From Duganella qianjiadongensis (GTDB lineage Bacteria; Pseudomonadota; Gammaproteobacteria; Burkholderiales; Burkholderiaceae_D), in NCBI RefSeq assembly GCF_009857915.1, contig NZ_WWCM01000002.1, positions 310,001-374,000 on the forward strand: DNA of 64,000 bases, given 5' to 3'. Shown in pieces: positions 37,920 to 48,680 of this stretch (its first letter is position 1; every line of letters starts with the position of its first letter). Under the pieces are notes generated by a model. The model saw only the letters and a program-made list of their open reading frames with translations, searched no databases and had not been told where the DNA came from. Made by a program: the position numbers and the translations under genes.

Positions 37920-37934
37920 TGTAACTGCACTACT
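37920..37934. promoter_or_regulatory. Degenerate HexR-like palindrome before the pullulanase gene
   Basis: TGTAAC-TGC-ACTACT matches the proposed operator at 9 of 12 positions and lies 27 bases before the pullulanase start, just ahead of its GGAG ribosome site. Confidence 0.45.
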
Positions 37935-37961
37935 AAAAATTCTAACGTTTCGGAGACTAGT

Positions 37962-40724
37962 ATGGCTGCTCATCCCCGTGCCGCGTGGCGTTTCGCGGCT
38001 GGCCTCACTCTGGGCGGCGTTATGGCGCTGCCCGGCGTCGCTGCCACCGCCGCCCCTACACTGGCCGCCTGCGACGCGCCGTTCGCCACCACCCTGCAAG
38101 CAGCAGCGGCCAGCGATGCGCGCGCCTACTGGCTGGACCGCCAGACCATACAGTGGCCCAACACCGGCGCCAGCGATGGCGTATTCAAACTGTATTACGC
38201 CGCCACGCCGGCCATCAGCGCCAGTAGGGGCAGTGCCGTGCGCGGCGCCGAAGCTGCCCTGACGCTGACGCCGTCGACCAATGCGCTGCCCGATGCGCTG
38301 GCCCAGCGCTTCCGCTTTGTCGGCAAAGGAGCGCAACTACAGCTGTCGGCTGCCGATAGCGCCCGCCTGCCGCAACTGCTGACAGGCCAGCTGGTGCTGG
38401 TACTGGAAGGCACGGACGGCAAGGTGCGCGATGCCACCGGCCTGCAGCTCGCCGGCGCGCTCGACGACCTGTATGCCGCTGCCAGCGATGTCACCGATCT
38501 CGGCGTCACCGTCGCAGCGGCCAGCGTAGGCTTCAAACTATGGGCGCCCACGGCCCAGCAGGTCGCCGTCTGTACCTATGCCAGCGGCACGGCAGCCGCC
38601 AGCAGCATACAGCCCATGCAGCGCGATAGCGTCAGCGGCGTCTGGTCGCTGCAGTCTACGGCTGCACAGGATGGCCAGTACTATCGCTACGTGGTCGATG
38701 TCATCGCCCCGTCGGCGGGGCTGGTGCGCAATCTGGTGACCGATCCCTACTCGGTCAGCCTGACCACGGATTCGCGCCGCAGCTATATCGCCGATCTGAA
38801 TGCGGCCCGCCTCAAGCCAGCTGGCTGGGAGCGCGAGCACCGGCCCAAGCGCGTCTACTTCCAGCCCGACATGACAGTGTACGAACTGCATGTACGCGAT
38901 TTTTCCATCAACGATGCCAGCGTCAGCGCCGCCAATCGCGGCAAGTATGCAGCCTTTACGGAAACCGCCAGCAACGGCATGCAGCATCTGGCAGCCCTGA
39001 GCAAAGCCGGCATGACCGACATCCACCTGCTGCCCGTGTTCGATATCGGCAGCGTGCCGGAACAGGGTTGCGTCACGCCGCAGATCCCGGCCGGACTGGC
39101 GCCCGACAACACGGAAGCGCAGGCCATCATCGCCCGCACCCAGGCCAGCGACTGCTATAACTGGGGCTATGATCCCTACCATTACAACGCACCCGAAGGC
39201 AGCTTTGCCAGCGATCCGGCCGATGGCGCTACCCGCATCATCGAGTTCCGCCAGATGGTACAGGCGCTGCACAAGACCGGCCTGCGGGTAGGTATGGACG
39301 TGGTGTACAACCATACCTTCATCGCCGGCCAGAACGAAAAATCGGTGCTCGACCGCATCGTACCCGGCTACTACCACCGCCTCAACGGCAACGGCGAAGT
39401 GGAACGCTCCACCTGCTGCGACAACACCGCCACCGAGAATCGCATGATGGGCAAGCTGATGATCGATTCGGTTGCCCAGTGGGCGCAGCAGTACCACATC
39501 GACTCCTTCCGCTTCGACCTGATGGGCCACCAGCCGCGCGCCGCCATGGAACAGCTGCAGGCCCGCGCCGATAGCGCGGCCGGGCGCCACATCAACCTGA
39601 TCGGCGAAGGCTGGAATTTCGGCGAAGTAGCCGATGGCGCCCGCTTCGTGCAGGCGTCCCAGCTTTCGCTCAATGGCAGCGGCATCGGCACCTTCAGCGA
39701 CCGCGCACGCGATGCCGTGCGCGGCGGCGGTGCCGGTGATAGCGGCATGCAGATGATCAGCCAGCAGGGCTATATCAATGGCCTGGTCTACGACAACAAT
39801 GCGCAGGCGGGCAAGCGCAGCGTGACCGATCTGCTGCAGGCCGCCGACATGGTGCGCGTCGGTCTGGCCGGCTCCATCCGCAGCTACACCATGCGCCGCT
39901 ACGACGACAGCGTCCAGCCGCTGCAGAACATCGTCTATGGCGGCAGCCAGCCTGCCGGCTACGTAAGCGAGCCGGGCGAGGTGGTGAACTATGTGGAGAA
40001 CCACGACAACCAGACACTGTACGACATCAACGCCTTCAAGCAGCCTGCCTACACCAGCAGCGCCGAGCGGGCGCGCGTGCAGATGCTGGGCGCAGCCATC
40101 AACGCATTCAGTCAGGGTGTGGCCTACTTCCATGCGGGCTTCGATATCCTGCGTTCCAAATCACTGGACCGCAACAGCTTCGAATCGGGCGACTGGTTCA
40201 ACCGGCTGGACTGGACCTATCAGGATAACTACTACGGCATAGGCGCGCCGCGCGCCGAGGACAACGGCAAGGACTATGATCTGATCCTGCCGCTGCTGCG
40301 CAATAGCGCCATCAAGCCCACGCCGCAGGATATCGCCTTTGCGCGCGATGCCTTCCGCGATCTGCTCGCCATCCGCGCCAGCAGCACGCTGTTCCGCCTG
40401 CGCAGCGCAGCGGAAATCCGCCAGCGCCTGCGTTTCTACAATACCGGCAGCGGGCAGGTGCCGACGGTACTGGTGGGCCACCTCGAAGGCGCCGGTTATC
40501 CGGGCGCCCAGTTCAAGTCCATCACCTACCTGATCAACGTCGATACGCAGGTGCAGAAACTGGTCATCAATGAGGAACAAGGCCGGCGCTACCAGCTGCA
40601 TCCGGTACACACCAGCATGACCGCAGCGGACAAACGCGTGGCCTCGGAAGCCAAGTTTGATGCTGCCAGCGCTTCCTTTGTAATTCCGCCACGAAGTGCC
40701 GTGGTATTCGTAGAAACGTACTAA
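37962..40724 (+). CDS. Pullulanase-type GH13 debranching enzyme, exported
   Basis: The 920-residue enzyme cuts alpha-1,6 branches of starch, glycogen or pullulan. A signal peptide covers about residues 1-37 with no lipobox. Beta-sandwich modules follow, including a CBM48-like region with [18 protein letters not shown]. The barrel has the pullulanase motif [18 protein letters not shown] from Tyr399, nucleophile Asp519 in FRFDLMGH, acid/base Glu549 in IGEGWNFGE and Asp682 in ENHDNQTL. Length and motifs fit GH13 subfamily 13. The ATG at 37962 follows GGAG. It works with the alpha-amylase at 41155-42849 on branched dextrins. Confidence 0.93.
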   Translation: MAAHPRAAWRFAAGLTLGGVMALPGVAATAAPTLAACDAPFATTLQAAAASDARAYWLDRQTIQWPNTGASDGVFKLYYAATPAISASRGSAVRGAEAALTLTPSTNALPDALAQRFRFVGKGAQLQLSAADSARLPQLLTGQLVLVLEGTDGKVRDATGLQLAGALDDLYAAASDVTDLGVTVAAASVGFKLWAPTAQQVAVCTYASGTAAASSIQPMQRDSVSGVWSLQSTAAQDGQYYRYVVDVIAPSAGLVRNLVTDPYSVSLTTDSRRSYIADLNAARLKPAGWEREHRPKRVYFQPDMTVYELHVRDFSINDASVSAANRGKYAAFTETASNGMQHLAALSKAGMTDIHLLPVFDIGSVPEQGCVTPQIPAGLAPDNTEAQAIIARTQASDCYNWGYDPYHYNAPEGSFASDPADGATRIIEFRQMVQALHKTGLRVGMDVVYNHTFIAGQNEKSVLDRIVPGYYHRLNGNGEVERSTCCDNTATENRMMGKLMIDSVAQWAQQYHIDSFRFDLMGHQPRAAMEQLQARADSAAGRHINLIGEGWNFGEVADGARFVQASQLSLNGSGIGTFSDRARDAVRGGGAGDSGMQMISQQGYINGLVYDNNAQAGKRSVTDLLQAADMVRVGLAGSIRSYTMRRYDDSVQPLQNIVYGGSQPAGYVSEPGEVVNYVENHDNQTLYDINAFKQPAYTSSAERARVQMLGAAINAFSQGVAYFHAGFDILRSKSLDRNSFESGDWFNRLDWTYQDNYYGIGAPRAEDNGKDYDLILPLLRNSAIKPTPQDIAFARDAFRDLLAIRASSTLFRLRSAAEIRQRLRFYNTGSGQVPTVLVGHLEGAGYPGAQFKSITYLINVDTQVQKLVINEEQGRRYQLHPVHTSMTAADKRVASEAKFDAASASFVIPPRSAVVFVETY

Positions 40725-40773
40725 AAAATCATGCTATCTTTCCGGCTCCCTATGGATCCGGAAAGAGATCGTG

Positions 40774-41130
40774 ATGAGACTCCGCAACGCAGCAGCCCTG
40801 CTCCTGTCAGTGTTACTTTGTGCCTGTGGTGGCGGCGACTATGTGCCGCAGGCTAACCACGCGCCGGTGGCCAGTGCCGGCCCAGCGCAGGTGGTCACGG
40901 TAGGCACATCGGTAAAACTGAATGGCACGGCGACCGATGCCGATCAGGATCTGCTGTCCTACCTCTGGACGCTGTCCAAGCCCGCCAACAGTAGCGCCTA
41001 CCTGCTCAACTCCAAAGTCGCCACGCCCACCTTCAATCCCGATGTGCCGGGGGTGTACGTGGCTACCCTGATCGTCAACGACGGCAAGGTCGATAGCCTG
41101 CCCTCTACCGTCATGATTACGGCGCAGTAA
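40774..41130 (+). CDS. Small lipoprotein with PKD-like domain
   Basis: The 118-residue protein starts with a lipoprotein signal (LLLSVLLCACGGGDY, lipid attachment at the Cys before GGG). A single PKD/cadherin-like beta-sandwich follows: HAPVASAGPAQVVTVGTSVK, TATDADQDLLSYLWTLS and PGVYVATLIVNDGK. Such domains mediate protein or carbohydrate contacts at the cell surface. It lies 49 bases after pullulanase on the same strand and converges on the amylase gene, so it may help hold the amylolytic complex or substrate at the outer membrane. The role is inferred from context. The ATG at 40774 follows GAAAGAG. Confidence 0.8.
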   Translation: MRLRNAAALLLSVLLCACGGGDYVPQANHAPVASAGPAQVVTVGTSVKLNGTATDADQDLLSYLWTLSKPANSSAYLLNSKVATPTFNPDVPGVYVATLIVNDGKVDSLPSTVMITAQ

Positions 41131-41154
41131 GCAGGCCTGCACCGTCAGGCGTAC

Positions 41155-42849
41155 TCAGTCCTGCCCGATCAGCACCACGGCATTGCGCGTGCCGAAATTC
41201 ACCGCGCCGTGACGCACCACCGCCGATTTTCCGCTGTAGTAGTCGCGCACTTTCACACCATCGGCAAACACGCCGTGCAGCGCAATGCTGGTGCTGCGAT
41301 CAGTCGGCAGATCGAGCGCCACCACCACCTTATCCTGCAGCGCGCCTTTGCTGTAGGTGCGTTTGAAGACGTATGGCTGTGCCTGCAGCTGCTGGTGCAC
41401 GCCCGCCCCTACCGCAATATGCGCCTGACGGAACAGGCCCAGTTTAGCCCAGTGCGCGCGTACATCCGCCACGCGGTAGCCATCACGCCGGGCGTTCTGT
41501 TTCAGCTCGTCCCAGTTCATGAAGGAGCGCAGCTTGGCGTCGCCCACTGCCTCGGCTACATCGAGTTTGCGCGCCGTCTCGTCGCCGTAATAGATCTGCG
41601 CGGCGCCGGGCGCCAGCAACAGCTTGTTGGCCGTCACAAAAGGACGCTTGCGGGCCGCATCGAAGGGCCGGTCGAAATCGTGCGAAGCCAGATAGTTGAG
41701 CACCGAGTAGCCTTCCAGTGCACCGCCGTGCAGCATGGCGGAATAGCTGCTGAACATGGTCTCGTAGTCGTGTTCGGCATCGAACACGGTGCCGAAATTG
41801 ATCAGGCTATCGAAACCATTCTGGTAGTAGTTGGCCATCTGTCCGCCGCCCAGATCGTGCAACTGGCCGTCGGCCAGCTTGTAGTTGTAGACTTCGGCCG
41901 TCATGTAGAAATGGTCATCGGACAGCTTCTTCGCGGGGTTGGCGCGTTTCCATTGCTCGAACGCCGCATCGGCCACCTTGCGCAATTCTTTCCATACCGG
42001 CGCTTCGACATGCTTTACCGTGTCGGCACGGAAGCCATCCACCCCGTATTTGCGCACCCAGTCGCTATGCCATTTCATCAGGTAGTAGCGCGGCGCACGC
42101 GGATAGCCGGTGCGGGCAAAGAACTCGTCCAGTTCGCGCTGCTCGCGCTCCAGTCGTCCTTCGCGCTGCCACTTGGCCACCAGTGCTGGCGGCAGTGCTA
42201 CCGGCGTATCGCTATCGGTACGCACATCGGGCAGATTCTTCACCAGCGTGCAGCTGATGGTGCTGGCCGCATCCTTGTAGGTACAGCCTGGTCCGGTACG
42301 CACCCACTCGTCCGGCCAGACCGGATCAAGCTCCGTCACCGGGCCCGTATGGTTCATCACCACATCGAGCAGCACGCGGATACCGCGCTGATGCGCCGCT
42401 TCGACCAGCTCGCGGAAATCCTGCTCCGTACCCAGATTGGCGTCGATGGCCGTGAAATCCGCTGCCCAGTAGCCGTGGAAGCCGTAGGATTTACCCGTGC
42501 CTTCATCGGTACCGGCATGGATCTGCTCCACCGGCGGCGTCAGCCAGATGGCGTTCACGCCCAGACTGGTGAAATAGCCCTCGCGGATTTTCGCCGTAAT
42601 ACCGGCCAGATCACCGCCCATAAACCCGCGCAGCGGCCCGGCATCGGCGCTACGGCCATAGGCCAGATCGTTGGCCTTACTGGCATTGTTGAAGCGGTCC
42701 GTCAGCAGGAAATAGACTGTCGCGTTCTCCCACGAAAATGGCCGGGCGGCCTGCACAGCCTGAGCCTGTGCCGCTTTCGGCGCCGCTGTGGCAGCAGCGT
42801 TGCCGCCCAGTGCCAGAGCCAGTGAGATTGCGAGAGTAGTCAGTTTCAT
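41155..42849 (-). CDS. GH13 alpha-amylase, periplasmic or secreted (MalS-like)
   Basis: The 564-residue enzyme has a signal peptide (about 1-22) and a GH13 barrel with ENATVYFLLTDRFNNASKAND, LGVNAIWLTPP, LDVVMNHTG, nucleophile Asp276 in GFRADTVKHV, acid/base Glu319 in MTAEVYN and Asp391 in ASHDFDRPF. It resembles the periplasmic MalS type that releases malto-oligosaccharides. Three cysteines near the middle could form disulfides. The gene starts 19 bases after phosphoglucomutase, so the two form an operon. AGGA lies before the ATG. Confidence 0.92.
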   Translation of the reverse strand: MKLTTLAISLALALGGNAAATAAPKAAQAQAVQAARPFSWENATVYFLLTDRFNNASKANDLAYGRSADAGPLRGFMGGDLAGITAKIREGYFTSLGVNAIWLTPPVEQIHAGTDEGTGKSYGFHGYWAADFTAIDANLGTEQDFRELVEAAHQRGIRVLLDVVMNHTGPVTELDPVWPDEWVRTGPGCTYKDAASTISCTLVKNLPDVRTDSDTPVALPPALVAKWQREGRLEREQRELDEFFARTGYPRAPRYYLMKWHSDWVRKYGVDGFRADTVKHVEAPVWKELRKVADAAFEQWKRANPAKKLSDDHFYMTAEVYNYKLADGQLHDLGGGQMANYYQNGFDSLINFGTVFDAEHDYETMFSSYSAMLHGGALEGYSVLNYLASHDFDRPFDAARKRPFVTANKLLLAPGAAQIYYGDETARKLDVAEAVGDAKLRSFMNWDELKQNARRDGYRVADVRAHWAKLGLFRQAHIAVGAGVHQQLQAQPYVFKRTYSKGALQDKVVVALDLPTDRSTSIALHGVFADGVKVRDYYSGKSAVVRHGAVNFGTRNAVVLIGQD

Positions 42850-42868
42850 GCTGTCGTCCTGTAGTGGT

Positions 42869-44605
<1,737 letters not shown>

Positions 44606-44610
44606 TTACC

Positions 44611-45939
44611 TTACTGGCCGACCGGTTCTGCGTTGTCGCGCACTATCAGGGTCAGCACACCGGCAACGATCATGCACACGCCGCCCAGCATCACCGTCTG
44701 CACGGTATGGCCGGCAAAGAAGTGCTTGGTGACGAAACCGAGCAGCAGGCCACTGACGATCTGCGGAATCACGATGAAGAAATTGAACACACCCATGTAG
44801 TAGCCCATGCGTTTGGCAGGCAGCGCGCCAGCCAGAATTGCATACGGCATGGTCAGAATACTGGCCCAGGCGATGCCCACGCCTATCATCGGCACATACA
44901 GCAGGCTGACGTCGTGGATGGCGTAGAGACTGAACAGGCTCGCGCCGCCGATCACCAGGCAGCTCATGTGGACAAACTTACGGCTGGTGTAGCGCGCAAA
45001 GACAGGCAGGATGAATGCCGCCAGAGCCGATACGCCGCTATACACGGCAAACATCACGCCGACGCGGTTACCGGCTTCCTGATAGGCCGCCGACTGCGCA
45101 TCTACGGTGCCGAACACGTTCTCGCCTATGGCCGAGGTGGTGTAGATCCACATCGCGAACAGCGCTATCCAGGTAAAGAACTGCACGGCAGCCAGCTGCA
45201 TCATGGTGGCCGGCATACGGGTAAAGCCGCCCATGATTTCACGCACGGCGATCGCCATGCCTTTGGTACGGCGCTGTTCGGCGCGGAACGCTTCCAGATC
45301 GTCCGGCGGGGTTTCCTTGGCTGTCAGCACGGTCCACAGCACGGCCAGCATGTAGATGGCGCCGCCGCTGTAGAAGGAGTAGCGCACCGTATCGGGGATG
45401 GCACCATTCACCGGCACATTGCTCACGTGCAGATAGTCGGCAAAGATGGTGGGCAGCAGCGAGGCAATCACGGCACCCCAGCCGATGAAGAAAGTCTGCA
45501 TGGCGAAACCGGCGGTCTGCTGCGAAGGCCCCAGCTTGTCGCCGACGAAGGCGCGGAACGGTTCCATCGAAACATTGATGGCACCATCCATCAGCCACAG
45601 CACGGCCACGGCCATCCACAGCGCGCTGGAATTGGGCATCAGGAACAGGGCGATCGACGCCAGCAGAGCGCCCACGAAGAAGAACGGACGGCGGCGGCCC
45701 CAGGTCGGGTGCCAGGTATTGTCGCTCAGGTAGCCGATAATCGGCTGCACCAGCAGGCCTGTGACCGGTGCGGCCAGCCAGAATAGCGAGAGGTCGTCGG
45801 GATTGGCGCCCAGCGTGGAAAAAATGCGGCTGGTGTTGGCATTTTGCAGCGCAAAGCCGAACTGTATGCCGAAAAAGCCGAAGCTCATATTCCATAACTG
45901 CCAGAACGACAGTATGGGCTTACTGGTGGAAGTGTGCAT
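44611..45939 (-). CDS. Sugar permease, MFS/GPH maltose-sucrose type
   Basis: The 442-residue protein has 12 membrane segments and opens LSFWQLWNMSFGFFGIQFGFALQ, a hallmark of the proton-coupled sucrose/maltose permeases of the GPH type, which include MalY of Caulobacter. RRRPFFFVGA after segment 2 is typical. It would move maltose or maltodextrins from periplasm to cytoplasm, where the GH13 alpha-glucosidase at 32036-33673 acts. The gene lies 110 bp upstream of phosphoglucomutase on the same strand and diverges from the GH31 gene. Two weak TGTAGT-type palindromes lie in the shared 175-bp promoter. Confidence 0.9.
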   Translation of the reverse strand: MHTSTSKPILSFWQLWNMSFGFFGIQFGFALQNANTSRIFSTLGANPDDLSLFWLAAPVTGLLVQPIIGYLSDNTWHPTWGRRRPFFFVGALLASIALFLMPNSSALWMAVAVLWLMDGAINVSMEPFRAFVGDKLGPSQQTAGFAMQTFFIGWGAVIASLLPTIFADYLHVSNVPVNGAIPDTVRYSFYSGGAIYMLAVLWTVLTAKETPPDDLEAFRAEQRRTKGMAIAVREIMGGFTRMPATMMQLAAVQFFTWIALFAMWIYTTSAIGENVFGTVDAQSAAYQEAGNRVGVMFAVYSGVSALAAFILPVFARYTSRKFVHMSCLVIGGASLFSLYAIHDVSLLYVPMIGVGIAWASILTMPYAILAGALPAKRMGYYMGVFNFFIVIPQIVSGLLLGFVTKHFFAGHTVQTVMLGGVCMIVAGVLTLIVRDNAEPVGQ

Positions 45940-45967
45940 GCGGCGTGTCCCCGACTATTTTGAGATT

Positions 45968-45982
45968 TGTAGCAAAATAACA
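45968..45982. promoter_or_regulatory. Degenerate HexR-like palindrome before the maltose permease
   Basis: TGTAGC-AAA-ATAACA matches the proposed operator at 9 of 12 positions and lies 29 bases before the leftward permease start. Alone it is weak. Confidence 0.35.
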
Positions 45983-46066
45983 CGCCGTACTATGTGTGTC
46001 AAATGATAGAACCCAAGGTAGAATACAGGAAAAAAGCCGCACGGGCAGCCTATATTCCTGCTTAAA

Positions 46067-46081
46067 TGTAGCCAAACAACA
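46067..46081. promoter_or_regulatory. HexR-like palindrome before the GH31 gene
   Basis: TGTAGC-CAA-ACAACA matches the proposed operator at 10 of 12 positions and lies 33 bases before the GH31 start. Confidence 0.5.
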
Positions 46082-46114
46082 TCAATACGGACCATTTCGA
46101 GACGACCCGACTAC

Positions 46115-48565
46115 ATGAAAAAACCGACTTTGACCCGCCTTGCCGCCCTGCTGCCCCTGACGCTACTGGGCAGCCACAGCGCGCTGGCACAGAATGCCGA
46201 GCGCAAATTCGAAAGTGCCAGCCAGCGCGATGGCCTGCTGGAAGTACGCACCAGCGATGGCCGCTACCTGATCAAGCCCTACACGGGCAGTATCGTCGAA
46301 ACCACCTTCGTGCCGAACGGAGAAGCCGTCTATCCCGTTTCGCACGCAGTGGTACTGGCCCCTGCGGGCGTAAAAACCGCACTGGCCAGCAAAGCCGACC
46401 GCCTCGAATACACGGCCGGCGGCATGCAGGTAACGATTACCAAAGCCCCGTTCCAGATCAGCTACGCCTACAAGGGCCGCAAGCTGGTAGCGGAAAAACA
46501 CGGCTACCTGAAGAAGCAGGATGATCTGGTCAACGGCAGCAAGGATATACACAAGGGCGAGCCGCGCACGCTGGAAGCCATCGAATTCGCGCTCGACAAG
46601 GACGAGGCCCTGTATGGCGCAGGCGAGCGCGCCGTCGGCATGAACCGCCGCGGCCAGCGCTTTACTCTGTATAACAAGGCCCACTACGGCTATGGCGAGC
46701 AGTCCAGCCAGATGGGCTACGGCATGCCGCTGGCGCTGTCGTCGAAAATGTATGCGCTGCACTTCGACAATCCGCAAACCGGCTATCTGGACTTCGACAG
46801 CCGCAAGGACAATAGCCTGAGCTACGAGACCATTGCGGGCCGCAAGACCTATCAGGTAATCGCCGGCGATAGCTGGGAAGACCTGATCGCCAGCTACACC
46901 AGCCTGACAGGCAAGCAACCCTTGCCGCCGCGCTGGGCGCTGGGTAACTTCGCCATGCGCTTCGGCTACCGCGACGAGACCATCGCGCGCGCCACCGTCA
47001 GCAAATTCATCGCCGACGACATCCCGCTCGACGCCATCGTGTTCGACCTGTTCTGGTTCGGCAAAGAAGTCAAAGGCACCATGGGCAATCTGGCCTGGGA
47101 CAAGGACAGCTTCCCCAACCCGGCGGGCATGATCAGCGACTTCCGCAACAAGGGCGTGCAGACCGTAGTCATTACCGAACCGTTCATCCTCGATAGCTCG
47201 GCCAAGTGGCAGGAAGCCGTGGACAAAAAAATCCTCGGCACCGATGGCAGCGGCGCGCCGCTGGCCTATGACTTCTACTTCGGCCACACGGGCCTGATCG
47301 ATATCTTCGGCCAGCCCGGCAAGGACTGGTTCTGGAACATCTATAAAGAGCTGCACCAGCAGGGCGTCACGGGCGTGTGGGGCGATCTGGGCGAACCGGA
47401 AGTGCATCCGGCCGCCATGCAGCATGCCACCGGCAGCGCCGATGCCGTCCACAACATCTACGGCCACCAGTGGGCCGGGCTGGTGGCGGAAGGCTATCAG
47501 CGCGACTATCCGGCCGAACGCCCCTTCATCCTGATGCGGGCCGGCTACTCGGGCACCCAGCGCTACGGCATCATTCCGTGGTCGGGCGATGTGGACCGCA
47601 GCTGGGGCGGCCTGCACTCGCAGCCGGAAATCGCCCTGCAGATGGGCATGCAGGGCGCCGCCTACATGCACTCCGATCTGGGCGGCTTCGCCAATCCGGT
47701 GCTCGATAACGAACTGTATGCACGCTGGCTGCAATATGGCGTGTTCCAGCCCATCTTCCGTCCGCATGCGCAGGACGACGTCGCGCCGGAGCCGGTGTAC
47801 CGCGACGACGCCACCAAAGCGCTGGCGCGCGCAGCGATCCGCCTGCGCTACCAGCTGCTGCCGTATAACTACACACTGGCCTTCGACAATCACCAGCAAG
47901 GCCTGCCGCTGATGCGCCCCATGCTGTATGAAGAACCGCGCAACGCCAAAGTGTATGCCATGTCGTCCACCTACCTGTGGGGCAAGGACCTGCTGGTAAC
48001 GCCGGTGCTGAACAAGGGCGCCAGCACGGCCGAAGTCTACTTCCCCGCGCGCAGCGTCTGGTTCGATTTCTACACCGGCGCCAAGCATGCGGGCGGCATG
48101 AGCGACAGCGTCAGGCTGGAAGCGGACCACATACCCGTGTATGTGCGTGGCGGCGCTTTCATCCCCATGGCCAAAGTGGTGCAGAGCACGCGCGACTACA
48201 ATACCCGCCACATCGAACTGCACTACTACCACGATGCCAGCGTCAGCGCCGGCAGCGGCAAGCTGTATGACGACGACGGCCTGACGGCCAACGCCTACGA
48301 ACAGGGCCAGTACGAACTACTAAGCTTCGCCAGCAAACTGCAGGGGCGCGAACTGAATATCAGCATCAGCTCCGAAACGGGCAAGCAGTACCAGCGTCCC
48401 GACCGCAGCATCGCCCTGCAGGTGCACAACGTCGCGCGCGCACCATCCGTGGTGCGGGTGGACGGCAAAGCCGTAATGTTCGTCTGGGACGAGACCGGCA
48501 AAGTACTGAGCGTGGCCATGCCGGCTAGCAGCGCCGCCAGCCGCAGCATCAGCATCACCCTTTAA
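46115..48565 (+). CDS. GH31 alpha-glucosidase, exported
   Basis: The 816-residue enzyme has a signal peptide (about 1-25, ending ALAQ) and a full GH31 architecture. The nucleophile is Asp424 in GVWGDLGEPE and the acid/base is Asp492 in WSGDVDRSW; RWALGNFAMRFGYRDE and PLDAIVFDLFWFGKEVKG mark the barrel. A DUF5110-like beta domain ends the protein. It most likely trims maltodextrins in the periplasm, as in other TonB-based maltose systems. The ATG lies about 33 bases after an operator-like palindrome. A strong terminator follows the stop. Confidence 0.93.
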   Translation: MKKPTLTRLAALLPLTLLGSHSALAQNAERKFESASQRDGLLEVRTSDGRYLIKPYTGSIVETTFVPNGEAVYPVSHAVVLAPAGVKTALASKADRLEYTAGGMQVTITKAPFQISYAYKGRKLVAEKHGYLKKQDDLVNGSKDIHKGEPRTLEAIEFALDKDEALYGAGERAVGMNRRGQRFTLYNKAHYGYGEQSSQMGYGMPLALSSKMYALHFDNPQTGYLDFDSRKDNSLSYETIAGRKTYQVIAGDSWEDLIASYTSLTGKQPLPPRWALGNFAMRFGYRDETIARATVSKFIADDIPLDAIVFDLFWFGKEVKGTMGNLAWDKDSFPNPAGMISDFRNKGVQTVVITEPFILDSSAKWQEAVDKKILGTDGSGAPLAYDFYFGHTGLIDIFGQPGKDWFWNIYKELHQQGVTGVWGDLGEPEVHPAAMQHATGSADAVHNIYGHQWAGLVAEGYQRDYPAERPFILMRAGYSGTQRYGIIPWSGDVDRSWGGLHSQPEIALQMGMQGAAYMHSDLGGFANPVLDNELYARWLQYGVFQPIFRPHAQDDVAPEPVYRDDATKALARAAIRLRYQLLPYNYTLAFDNHQQGLPLMRPMLYEEPRNAKVYAMSSTYLWGKDLLVTPVLNKGASTAEVYFPARSVWFDFYTGAKHAGGMSDSVRLEADHIPVYVRGGAFIPMAKVVQSTRDYNTRHIELHYYHDASVSAGSGKLYDDDGLTANAYEQGQYELLSFASKLQGRELNISISSETGKQYQRPDRSIALQVHNVARAPSVVRVDGKAVMFVWDETGKVLSVAMPASSAASRSISITL

Positions 48566-48575
48566 TCAGGAGCAC

Positions 48576-48609
48576 ACCGGGCGGGCCGTTTTGTCCGCCC
48601 GGTTTCCTT
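48576..48609 (+). terminator. Terminator after the GH31 gene
   Basis: ACCGGGCGG (48576-48584) pairs with CCGCCCGGT (48595-48603), followed by a T-rich end TTTCCTT. Confidence 0.87.
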
Positions 48610-48680
48610 CTAGGTGTATCATTGCCGCCCATCGGATGGGTCCATCCGGTGCCATGACAAGATCACCAAGGGAGATGCCT

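Noticed and set aside
42862..42867. TGTAGT before the alpha-amylase gene
   Set aside because: Only a half site; the other arm does not match, and it lies in the 19-bp gap next to the ribosome site within an operon.
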